Source of the DNA: Henricia sp. BOLD:AAB3569
Taxonomy: Eukaryota; Echinodermata; Asteroidea; Spinulosida; Echinasteridae
NCBI GenBank assembly: GCA_037783545.1
Contig: JBBELK010000006.1
Span: forward strand, 1,004,501-1,068,500
Reading direction: 5' to 3'
DNA: 64,000 nucleotides
In this document: positions 25,001-32,170 of the stretch, one piece after another
How positions within the stretch are numbered: position 1 is the first letter of the stretch
Layout of the letters: each line of letters opens with the position of its first letter
The notes under the pieces: model-generated
What the model saw: only the letters and a program-made list of their open reading frames with translations
Database searches by the model: none
Told to the model about the DNA's origin: nothing
Program-made: the position numbers and the translations under genes

Positions 25001-27044
25001 TTAAAGGAGCGTGACCAGATCACATTTTTGGAGCCCCCATTTTTCCCATGGGTGTTGAGATTTTGATACCATATCATTTGTCATATTTTTCTCAGTACCA
25101 TTCTGAAATTTCATGCTCTCAATCCGTATATTTCCAAGGATATCGTCAAAAACCCATCAATTTATCTGGTTACATCAAGCAGTGCAGTGATTACACCAAC
25201 TTTTTTTGCTTCCATATCAAAGTTGGAGATAGCAAATTCCATGTTTTCTTCCCATGGATAGTATTTTGAGGAGCTATTTTTTATTGTTGGGTTAGAACAA
25301 AATCCATTTTCTGGAAAAATCTAAACACGCTCCTTTAATGGTCCTGAAATGAGAATGTTAACATTGAAAGTGCATATGTGACCCATTCTGGTGAAATGAG
25401 TTGAATGTTGAGCAGTCTGACCTGACTTTTTCCAACCAGTTCTAGAAATCAGCAGTTGATCCAGGATCATTAAAATACAAAATCATAATGAAAATTCTGG
25501 GTGGTACCCAGAAATTCACAGAATGTCCATTATATTGCATTTTAATGGGTCTGGATCCACTGCTGATTTCCGTCTGTCACAAAAACTGTGCGCTATCCAG
25601 CTCATTTCACCAGAATGGGTCTCACATATGTGTCTGTTTTCAATACTGGAGAGACCTTTTCCTCCAGGATTATATCTCTGTACAATGTCATTCATCTTCT
25701 CTCAAAACAAAAGAAATATCTTAAGATAGATCTAAGGAGATAGCTTTAGCTAAAAAACTGCAACGAATAGTGCCAAAACGTACCTTCCTAAAAGCCCCGT
25801 GTGCAAGTTTATAATATACCGGACACCAAAGTACGTGTCCTATGTTACATACGTTAAATAGGAAATTTGTACACAGGGTTTTCAGAGAGGTATGTTGTTG
25901 CACTATTTGTTGCTTAAGTTATCTTCTTAGATCTGTCCTAAGATATTTATTTTGCTTTAAGAGAAAATAACTGGCATTGCACAGAGTTATGATACTGGTG
26001 AAAAAGTCTCTCCAGTATTGAAAACTTATATGGGTCATTCTATAAATTTGGGGTCCAACGTGTGACATTTTCCTGTCCCTGTTACACCTGACATACTGCC
26101 ATTTGCCAAACAAGTATTATTAAAAATGCCTTCAAAACATATTTTTATGAATTGTACTTTATGTAATCACTCTTTGAAATAGAAAGCATTTAAAGAATAT
26201 GTCCTGAATTTACAAAATACAACATTTTACAAGATGTCAGACGTAACAGGGGACAGAAAAATTGGACCCCAAATTTATAGAATGACCCATATACCAAGTA
26301 CTTTCCCGAGACATGCGCTAAAACCTTGGTGTACTCGGGTGGGACTCAAACTCATGACCTTCTGCACACTAGTAAAAGTGCATACGAAATCGTGTAAGTG
26401 CGAATTACATGGGAATTATACCCAAGAATTGAAAGACCTTGTGTTCAACAAGTATAGCTTGTACGTTATTGCAATGCAAAGAACAAGAAATATTACCTAC
26501 TGAAAAGTGGATATGAACTTCACAAAGAATGTCAATTGCAGCGATGCTTTGCACTATGGGTGCTGCCATTTTGTCGGAATACTGGACAAAGAATGACGTT
26601 TTTGCTGACAACTTTTTCGTGTAATGCCATTGTCATAGGAATGTACGAAGGACTTGTCTGCATTCTTTGCCCAGTATTCGGACAAAATGGCAGCGCCCTT
26701 CGTGTAACGCATCGTTAAAATTGCCATTCTTTCTAAAGTTAGTATCCGCTTTTCATCAGTGGGTAATTTCTTGTTTTTGCATTAAAATAATTTGAGTTGC
26801 ACTTGTTGAGCACAAGGTCTTTTGTTTCTTGGGTATAATTCCCATTTAATTCCATTTGAAAGATCTGAATGACTGCCAAAATTCTTGCAAAACCAGTCAT
26901 GCATATTGCCTTTAAGTATTCAACTTATGGTAAAAACATTTCTTTGTGATTTTTTTCCAGGTGGATTCTCCCATTATATGTTCACTCCTAAGTACGGCAG
27001 ATGAGTATGGAATTTTACATCCTTCCCCAGCCTCAGAGCCATAA
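13711..27044 (+). CDS. ERLEC1: Endoplasmic reticulum lectin 1 (XTP3-B), complete spliced gene, 11 coding exons, 466 residues
   Basis: ER-lumen lectin that reads mannose-trimmed N-glycans on misfolded proteins and hands them to the SEL1L-HRD1 ERAD complex (family knowledge). Coding exons: 13,711-13,848; 17,107-17,277; 18,240-18,317; 18,820-18,930; 19,669-19,892; 20,612-20,735; 22,304-22,462; 22,715-22,774; 23,746-23,843; 24,809-24,962; 26,961-27,044. All junctions are GT-AG and phases agree through to the TAA. Residues 1-27 are a signal peptide. MRH domain 1 spans exons 2-5 ([31 protein letters not shown]), MRH domain 2 spans exons 7-11 ([26 protein letters not shown]). Both keep the paired cysteines, the Q of QYH and the E/Y of CEY. 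Length is close to human (483). There is no membrane segment and no KDEL. Introns 1, 2, 4, 6, 8, 9 and 10 carry repeats. Confidence 0.96.
13929..14000 (+). pseudogene. tRNA-like sequence (tRNA pseudogene or SINE head)
   Basis: 72 bases with a pairing 7-base acceptor stem (GGCTTCA/TGGAGCC), a perfect B box (GGTTCGACTCC) and an A box (TAGCTCAATTGG). A 5-base anticodon stem (TCTGC/GCAGA) exists, but the loop has C instead of T at position 33 and the D and T stems are broken. It would read anticodon GTT. Lies 80 bases into ERLEC1 intron 1, so a working tRNA is unlikely. Confidence 0.5.
14001..15670. other. ERLEC1 intron 1, left part
   Basis: Intron DNA. GTCCGCGATT recurs three times between 14,240 and 14,355. 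CCGCAAA/GGCGAA-rich segments near 14,560-14,700 and 14,990-15,110 look like diverged arms of one element. No exon with splice sites could be supported. Confidence 0.4.
15671..16026 (+). mobile_element. tRNA-derived SINE, family 1 (in ERLEC1 intron 1)
   Basis: A box GTGGCCGAGTGG and B box-like GTTCGAAACTC, then the conserved body and an (AAT)n tail of about nine units. This is the most complete copy and the best reference for the family. Confidence 0.85.
16582..17045. mobile_element. Foldback element with a nested inverted repeat, next to ERLEC1 exon 2
   Basis: Outer arms (about 16,582-16,670 and 16,955-17,045; AAAGGTATTTTCC and TCCACAGTAAAG blocks) enclose an inner inverted repeat, 16,718-16,908, with ACCCTGTGTACAAATTT arms. 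The inner motif recurs at 25,736-25,925 and 53,940-54,130. The element ends about 60 bases before exon 2. Confidence 0.7.
17107..17277 (+). CDS. ERLEC1: ERLEC1 coding exon 2 (start of MRH domain 1)
   Basis: Residues 47-103, phase 0 at both ends. Contains [11 protein letters not shown] and the FKGICTIR cysteine. Acceptor ttacag, donor gtgagg. Confidence 0.92.
17340..17481. mobile_element. MITE, TAGACCGTATCGAATAGC family, copy 1
   Basis: TIRs of about 30 bases (TAGACCGTATCGAATAGCTG and mirror) around a spacer with GGAAGCACAAAATGTG. Other copies: 46,729-46,878 and 51,950-52,080. Confidence 0.85.
17499..17645 (+). pseudogene. Two tandem tRNA-like fragments
   Basis: CATAGCTCAGTTAGTAGAGT (A box) near 17,503 has no B box. 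A second unit from about 17,571 has both CATAGCTCAGTTG and GGTTCTAATCC boxes. These look like degenerate tRNA or SINE heads; both lie in ERLEC1 intron 2. Confidence 0.4.
18240..18317 (+). CDS. ERLEC1: ERLEC1 coding exon 3 (MRH1 tryptophan/QYH segment)
   Basis: Residues 104-129, 26 codons, phase 0. Encodes the glycan-binding strand with ELCHGK and the glutamine of QYHEEK. Acceptor aacag, donor gtacgt. Confidence 0.94.
18604..18722 (+). repeat. Partial copy of the TTCGCCCCAAA-family flank
   Basis: Matches the 3' part of the repeats at 36,713, 40,102 and 59,055 (CTGGTTTTTGCTCAGGTTGG, CATGCATATCTTCAATC). The TTCGCCCC minisatellite itself is absent. Lies in ERLEC1 intron 3. Confidence 0.6.
18820..18930 (+). 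CDS. ERLEC1: ERLEC1 coding exon 4
   Basis: Residues 130-166, phase 0. Encodes [14 protein letters not shown], matching the EYYLG segment of the family. Acceptor tttag, donor gtcagt. Confidence 0.92.
18981..19320 (+). mobile_element. TTAA/GGAGCGTG MITE family, copy in ERLEC1 intron 4
   Basis: Left end AAGGAGCTTGTCCAGA is mutated; right end TGGTCACGCTCCTTTAA is intact. Internal sequence is collinear with 25,001-25,338 and 31,003-31,318. Confidence 0.7.
19669..19892 (+). CDS. ERLEC1: ERLEC1 coding exon 5 (end of MRH domain 1)
   Basis: Residues 167-240 plus two bases. Carries RYICEE, the [10 protein letters not shown] motif with the E and Y that contact mannose, and the closing NLCSHP. Donor gtgagt after AA. 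Confidence 0.94.
20612..20735 (+). CDS. ERLEC1: ERLEC1 coding exon 6 (inter-MRH linker)
   Basis: Completes codon 241 and encodes residues 242-282. [16 protein letters not shown] matches the INDIFCQSLPGSPFKPL-type linker known from vertebrate ERLEC1. Acceptor ttcag; donor gtacaa is weaker than the others. Confidence 0.88.
20880..21940. other. ERLEC1 intron 6, unannotated part
   Basis: Mixed-composition intron DNA. A CCCCATATCGTGCTG segment near 21,780 mirrors CAGCACGATATGGGG near 21,614, suggesting a small decayed foldback. No exon found. Confidence 0.35.
21941..22073. repeat. Inverted repeat, about 60-base arms, in ERLEC1 intron 6
   Basis: Arms read AAGTCCACTTACGCCAT with TTGCGCAATTGCG-type blocks and are mirrored across about 18 bases. 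Probably a MITE. It is followed by a segment (22,078-22,250) shared with the MITE at 6,835-7,130. Confidence 0.75.
22304..22462 (+). CDS. ERLEC1: ERLEC1 coding exon 7 (start of MRH domain 2)
   Basis: Residues 283-335, phase 0. A Thr/Ala/Pro-rich linker, then [19 protein letters not shown], the first half-cystine of MRH2. Acceptor gcag, donor gtcagt. Confidence 0.92.
22715..22774 (+). CDS. ERLEC1: ERLEC1 coding exon 8 (MRH2 double-tryptophan motif)
   Basis: Residues 336-355, only 20 codons. [19 protein letters not shown] holds the WW and Q of the mannose-binding site. Acceptor tgtag, donor gtaatt. Confidence 0.94.
22785..23200 (+). mobile_element. Truncated LINE, 3' end of reverse-transcriptase ORF and tail
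   Basis: 22,791-23,063 translates to a C-terminus typical of non-LTR retrotransposons (QHSYRTR, then [13 protein letters not shown], then [11 protein letters not shown]). An (ATAA)n-rich tail with CCTGTATAAATAATAAATAA follows. It is 5'-truncated, sits in ERLEC1 intron 8 in the gene's sense, and lacks the catalytic domain. Clade not assignable. Confidence 0.7.
23400..23575 (+). repeat. Dispersed repeat shared with the 38.1-38.5 kb element
   Basis: AGTGGTTTCCCAG, TTTAATGTTTGTGTGTAG and GGTAACCCGGGACACCAAA blocks are collinear with 38,175-38,340. The copy at 38.1 kb lies inside a TIR element; here no TIRs are seen. Confidence 0.6.
23746..23843 (+). CDS. ERLEC1: ERLEC1 coding exon 9
   Basis: Residues 356-387 plus two bases. 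[12 protein letters not shown] matches the family's GTWNQEEHIEW segment. Acceptor tgtag, donor gtaagt. Confidence 0.93.
24086..24603. mobile_element. Foldback element rich in GCAACT/AGTTGC
   Basis: Left end (ACATCGACCTTGCAACTGGA) is mirrored at the right end (TTGCAAGGTCGATGTATGC). The interior is repeated GCAACTGG/AGTTGC words, and a second copy of the end appears near 24,258, so it is composite. In ERLEC1 intron 9. Confidence 0.75.
24809..24962 (+). CDS. ERLEC1: ERLEC1 coding exon 10 (MRH2 core)
   Basis: Completes codon 388 and encodes residues 389-439. [17 protein letters not shown] and KLKCKE match the family closely; [11 protein letters not shown] carries the E and Y of the sugar site. 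Acceptor ttcag, donor gtgagt. Confidence 0.96.
25001..25338 (-). mobile_element. TTAA-flanked MITE (GGAGCGTGACC TIR), full copy in ERLEC1 intron 10
   Basis: TTAAAGGAGCGTGACCAGAT at the left, the mirror CACGCTCCTTTAA at the right. Orientation is opposite to the copy in intron 4. The best-preserved member of the family. Confidence 0.75.
25490..25930. repeat. Repeat shared with 53.8-54.26 kb
   Basis: CAATACTGGAGAGACCTTTTCC, CTTAAGATAGATCTAAGGAG and an inner inverted repeat with GTGTACAAATTT-type arms occur here and, partly in reverse, at 53,838-54,255. Likely a large foldback family; ends not determined. Confidence 0.55.
26030..26290. mobile_element. MITE, ATATGGGTCATTCTATAAAT TIR
   Basis: TIRs of about 31 bases, nearly exact, ending ...GGGGTCCAA. 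A related element with diverged TIRs (ATGGGTAATTCCC) is at 38,106-38,545. In ERLEC1 intron 10. Confidence 0.75.
26409..26845. mobile_element. Foldback element in ERLEC1 intron 10
   Basis: ATGGGAATTATACCCAAG at the left is mirrored by CTTGGGTATAATTCCCAT at the right. Inner arms include GCCATTTTGTCGGAATACTG and its mirror. No protein coded. Confidence 0.75.
26961..27044 (+). CDS. ERLEC1: ERLEC1 terminal coding exon 11
   Basis: Residues 440-466 and TAA stop. [17 protein letters not shown] holds the last MRH2 cysteine and the conserved C-terminus. Acceptor tccag. No AATAAA is evident within 300 bases; candidate poly(A) words are the ATATAAA near 27,829 and the AATAAA near 28,446, so the 3' UTR end is unclear. 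Confidence 0.94.
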   Translation: MDSPIICSLLSTADEYGILHPSPASEP

Positions 27045-27381
27045 AATGAAGATACTCGGGGCAAACCATGACAGGTTATCACTGCACTAAACTTCATACA
27101 TTCCATTCAGCATGTCTTCTTTGTTATTGGGTTTAGAGGCTGTCACTCATAACTTTTATCCCACGAACAATAACACTTGTGACAATAGGGACTCTTGAAT
27201 TGTCTCGTCAACTATGTGGACTGAAACGTGATGACTTCATGTTGAGACTTTGTGCATGTGTCAATTCGTCTCTCTCGTCCCAAGAATGTGGCAACTATGG
27301 TTTTGCCATTCTCTCTAAAATTTGAATGGTCTTTTCAGCTGTGACGTCATTCATACCAAGCTTAAATTCTGCGTTGAGTGG

Positions 27382-27730
27382 TTATTATTATTATTATTAT
27401 TTCTTTCTGGTATTCATACCAAGGATTCCTCAATAGTGCTCATTGCACTGTCACTCGCAAGCGTGAGGAAACCAATGAAGAATTAGAATTAGAAATGGCC
27501 AGAGACACCGGGGATTCCCCTTGCTCTTAACGAAAGAATGCTCGGGGATCTTTAGAGTGCGCTACTATTACCATAACTAACACACTGGACCAACTGCTTT
27601 ACATCCCTTCCGAAGGATAGAGCAAGTCTGGTTGAGTGCCTTGCCCAAGGGCAAAGGTATTGTAGCCGGATTCGAACTCGCAACTCCAAGTTTTCACCTA
27701 TGATTGCGAGTCAATGACCCAAACCAGCTC
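27382..27730 (-). mobile_element. tRNA-derived SINE, family 1, reverse copy
   Basis: Reverse-complement copy starting at a (TTA)n tail and running through the SINE body to a degenerate head near 27,725. Probably within the ERLEC1 3' UTR or just beyond it. Confidence 0.75.
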
Positions 27731-29180
27731 TCTACATAATAACCCAAAATAACCTGGGATATTTGTGTAGGTTCACCATTTTGTCAGTCGGCCTCAGGTC
27801 ATGTGCCGTCCAGTCGTCCTTGAGTGAAATATAAAATGTTTCTAACAATAGTCAACATGAGTAGTCGACTTGATGGCCACGCATCACCATGTGAAAACGT
27901 TGACGTTTGCACAAATTAAAAGTCCCTAGTGTTGTAGTCGTCAAGACCGATCACAAGACCAATTTCACATAGTTTTGGTCTCAAATGGTCTCTGACAGGC
28001 TTGTGTTGGTCACTTTATTTTCAGAATTTTGCCCCAAGACCAGTGGCCAATGTCCAGTGACCAAGAAAACAAAATTAGCTATGTTTCTTATTACATCAAA
28101 AACTACTTAGAGTGGGTAGGTGGGAACCCTACCCCGTTTGTTATGGAGATATTGGTCTTTTATAGATGAATCCCAAATTAATCAATTTGGGACGGATCTG
28201 TGCACCTACGTAGCTTAACACGGAGAGCCTCTTTATCAAACTCTGCTGAAGTAAACTAATGTACGCACATGAATGCACAATCATTCCTACATGCCACGCA
28301 GAACAGCACATGTACGTACACACTCGATCACTGTACAATACTGTACTTGTAGCGTATGCGTACTGCCGACTTGACACGAAGAACCTCAGCTTCAACGCGG
28401 AAGTGCGCAGAACGGGCTGTGAAATCTGTCAATATAAATTGCAAAAATAAAAAAGCAATATTTCAAGCACATGTATTTTTAAAATTATATGTAAATTTGT
28501 AAGAATGTATAATTTTCTTTCAACATGTTCAAATGTATCAGGATTTGAAAATTATCTTGAACCTTGAAAATAATGTGAGGAATGTACAGAAGAATATTAA
28601 TTGGGGCTTATGTAAATATTTTTGGTTTTTTTTTCCCTCTTTTTTTGGGGGGTTTGGGTGGAGAGGAAAGGGGGGTTCATTTTGTGTTGTTTAAATTTGT
28701 CACTCACTACTTATTTTCTCATATTGCTTTAAAGAGAGCTTGCACACAAAGGATAGACTTGTGAAAGTTGATGTCAATTGCATTGACTAAATTAAAAAAG
28801 CACCAGGAAACGTTTTACATGACCTTGACAGCATGGACAAAAGGGACAACAGATTACATTCAGTCTAGTACTATTGACTTCTTGTGCATGTTCCTTTTAT
28901 GTTGAAGGTTAACTGTATTTATAGACATGTTTGTATGCATGAAAGTTGCATATAACTCGAATGGGTCCTATTTCATGGCACTGGTAGCAGAAAATACTGC
29001 TTAGGGCAGAAAAATTGTAATTGGCAAAAACGGGTTGCCTTCTAAAACTTCATGCCATCTGTATTACTTTTGACTGGTACTATGCCAACTTTTGCTAAGC
29101 AAAAGGTTCTTTTCCTGAGATCTTTTCCTGAGATTCTGAGATCTTGAAGTAAATTATAAACATGTAAGACCCTGTTCACA
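27731..29180. other. Intergenic, nothing recognised
   Basis: AT-rich sequence with a G-rich tract at about 28,640-28,675. No gene, TIR pair or tandem array was found. Confidence 0.4.
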
Positions 29181-29482
29181 TTATTATTTCTAGTACTGAA
29201 ACCAAGGATTCCTAAAAAATGCCCATTGCACTGTCGCTCGCAAGCATGAAGAAACCCATGAGGAAAAGACGATGAATTAGAAATGGCCGAGGAATCCACT
29301 TGCTCTTCACGAAAGAATGCTCTGGGATCTTTAAAGTGCGTTACCTAACACACCAGACCAACGGCTTTACATCCCTTCCGAAGGATGGAGCAATTATGTT
29401 TAAGTACCTTGCTCAAGGGCACAAGTATCGAACCCGCAACCCCAAGTTTTCACCCGGGTAAACCACTCGGCCACGGTACCCC
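29181..29482 (-). mobile_element. tRNA-derived SINE, family 1, reverse copy
   Basis: Runs from a short (TTA)n tail to the A-box complement CCACTCGGCCACGGTACC at the right end. Body words match 15,671-16,026. Confidence 0.8.
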
Positions 29483-30149
29483 AAAAATCTTTTGATAAAG
29501 ATTGATTAATCATCGTTAGTTAATGAGGTGTGTTTCTCAATTAACGAAAATCAAATGAAGATTGGTACTCACTACACATCCATCAAGCAACAGCAAAGAT
29601 CAAAATATGCTGCATATCACATTGTTTAATATACACATTACAAATTTTCTTTGTCGCGTAAGGCGATCTCTTCGTCGGATGAACCTATTTTGCTTCACCG
29701 AACGTAGCGATTGTAATTTGTCAAATAAAGAGCCGTGCACTGTTAATGGGGTCAAAGTTATAAGTTATTTTTATCTTTTCTTGTAAAAATCACTAAATGG
29801 CATCTTGAGAAAATGTATTACCTAATGAAACCATGTATGTGTATTGAAACACTTGATTTTGATTTTCAGAATTTTACCATCAATGAAACAAATTACTTAT
29901 ACATATTACTTAAATATATAAAGTAAAAGTAACTTTAAGTGCGAAAGGCCTATATTTCACATTAATAAAGTACACGTAAATTTTAATTTCAATGCCTAAT
30001 TTATTAGTTTTTAACAACACATTGGTTAAGAAAACTGCCAATAGAAATGTACAGAATACACAGGTCTCAAGTTCGAAACTCGATGATGAGAATGAGGACC
30101 ATATCATGATTTTTCTCTCATCCCATTTGACTCATTTAATACTAAGTTG

Positions 30150-30330
30150 CTTGCAGCTAGTACTGTGTGGTGATTTAAAAAATAAAATTTTACCTGATAA
30201 CTTTGGCAAACCCCATCCTCTTGCAACAGTGCCCCTTTAACGCACTCCCTCACTCCTGCGTATTGTTACGTCGCTTTGCAGAGTGGAAATTCCCTGAGAT
30301 CTCAGGATGGGCAAACTCAGACAATTATTT
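30150..30330. repeat. Dispersed repeat (CATCCTCTTGCAACAGTGCC ... GATCTCAGGATG)
   Basis: The same block occurs at 39,158-39,241 and, split into two halves, at 61,786-61,845 and 62,300-62,350. Ends CCATCCT/AGGATGG are mirror images, consistent with a small MITE. Confidence 0.6.
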
Positions 30331-30339
30331 GGCAACCGA

Positions 30340-30562
30340 GGGGGCAGCGTAAGAAAAAAATATTGATATCGGGTACGTACGGGGAGCAGATTGTACCATT
30401 TTATACTTATTTCAAGTCTGAGATCTCGCATACTTCACAAATTTATGATAAGTATACCAAATACATAATTGGTGATTCGCAATATCAGACTTGAAATAAG
30501 TCTAAAATTGCACAACCTGCTCCCCGTACTTGATATCAATTTTTTTTCTTACGCTGCCCCCG
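30340..30562. mobile_element. MITE with about 80-base TIRs (GGGGGCAGCGTAAG)
   Basis: Arms share CAGCGTAAGAAAAAAA, GGGGAGCAG and ACTTATTTCAAGTCTGA blocks, mirrored around a 65-base centre. No coding capacity. Confidence 0.8.
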
Positions 30563-31002
30563 GACAAACCGAGATTTTTTGTTTTCATTTCATTAAAATA
30601 CGTTTTTAAGGTGAAATTGGCACAGAGCACAGATAGTACACATTTATAATAATTAATTTTTGTAAATTTGAGTAGAAATAAAGAAGATGTATTTTAGTAA
30701 ATGTGTACTTTTTAAATTGATGGAACACTGGGTATTGCATAGTTTTCTATAAAACAATGTTTCATGGCGCACATATAAAATGGTGTGTGAAAAAAATATA
30801 CATGTATGTTGAAAGCCGTCATTGTCAACCAATATCATTTAAATTTTAGGTCCATTTGGTTTGACTTCTTCAAATTAAAATACCAGGGTGTTTTATTTGA
30901 AAATAATTTTCCTACATTTTTTCCGGATGGTCCACTCGTTTATCATTTATTCATTCATAATTTGTTTACTCTTATTCCCTCTGCTCGGTGGCTATTTCAG
31001 GT

Positions 31003-31318
31003 TTAAGGGAGCTTGTCCAGATTTTTCCGGAAAATCAATCTTAATACCTCCCCAAAATACTATCCATGGGAAGAAACAAGGAAATTTGCAATCTCCAATT
31101 TGGATGTAGAAGCAAAAAGGTTGGTGTAATTACTGTTTTATGTAAACGGATAAATTAGTTTACAAAACATTGGTAGTTTTTTAACGATATCCTTGAAAGT
31201 ATACGGAACGCGACATTTCAGAATGGTAATGAGAAAAATATGACGAATGATATTAAAAGTATTAAAATCTTAACACCCATGCATGGGAAAAATGGAGACT
31301 CAAAAAATGTGGTCTTTA
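31003..31318 (+). mobile_element. TTAA/GGAGC MITE family, decayed copy
   Basis: TTAAGGGAGCTTGTCCAGA start; body collinear with the 18,981 copy; right TIR eroded. The region that follows, 31,318-31,600, is a dispersed repeat also found in reverse at 59,305-59,590. Confidence 0.6.
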
Positions 31319-31937
31319 AAGGGCCAATGAAATGGTATTTTTTATCAATGAAATCTATGCTTTGAAATTACTCCATTCATTTACAGTCGTACAATCCCTA
31401 CTCGGAAGCTGTTTTAGGGGTTAAAATCAAGGTTTTCGGTTTTTATGCTAATATTTACATATTCATGAGCAAAGTTGTGATGTGATGTCACATTAGACAA
31501 ACGGACAAATCTCATTCAACTGTGTGCAAAAGATTTTAGTATTTTCTCCAACTTGCTGAAACTTCTGTAACCCATGATTGTTTGGGTTTGTTTTACATGT
31601 TGCCTGAACATTGTAAGCCATGACAAAACTAAGGCTGGAAATTAAACTGCAGCAATTTTTCAAAATTCCAGTTTGAAGTCTTTTGTTCTGTCTTTGCTTT
31701 TGTTCTGTGTGTTCCCATGGAGGAAGGAAACAATCCTCCATGGTGTTCCTAAAGTGACATGCCCCAAACAGCGCCCTCTTTCTGAGAAGAAATTTTCAAA
31801 GTTTAAAAATTTCACCTTTTATTCATGGCATCAAAATGAACAATAGTATTGTCTTTCTGAACAAGTAATCCTTCATATGCAGCAAAAACTTTGCAAAAAG
31901 GTATTTAACATTTCAGGACCCTTTAATTACACGAACC

Positions 31938-32054
31938 ATGGAGGAAGGCACGAACTATACGTTCAAAAAGAAGTATCACAAACAATATGGCGGCCTCCAC
32001 GATTGCACATGGTCGTACGACGACCGCAGAAAATGTCGTGTCATTTGTCGACTC
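31938..32054 (+). promoter_or_regulatory. Overlapping upstream ORF at the RRP15 start
   Basis: An ATG at 31,938 opens a 38-codon frame ending at TAG near 32,052-32,054, overlapping the RRP15 ATG at 31,987 in another frame. If transcription starts upstream of 31,938 it would reduce RRP15 translation. If it starts between the two ATGs it is irrelevant. No TATA box is obvious. Confidence 0.35.
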
Positions 32055-32170
32055 TAGTGTCAAAAAAGACCATTTAAAAACTCTAAAAAGGTGGAAACCG
32101 TTTGTTAAGGTTTCGTATGACTCTGGCAGCGACGCAGATGTAGACAGCGAAGAGGAACGAAGGAAGGAAG
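31987..32170 (+). CDS. RRP15: RRP15 exon 1
   Basis: Residues 1-61 plus one base. [10 protein letters not shown] start; acidic cluster [16 protein letters not shown] at the end. Donor gtaacg. The N-terminus is poorly conserved in the family, so the start is chosen as the first in-frame ATG. Confidence 0.8.

Noticed and set aside
31493-31741. Minus frame of 82 codons upstream of RRP15
   Set aside because: Lies in a dispersed repeat also present at 59.3-59.6 kb; no splice or family support.
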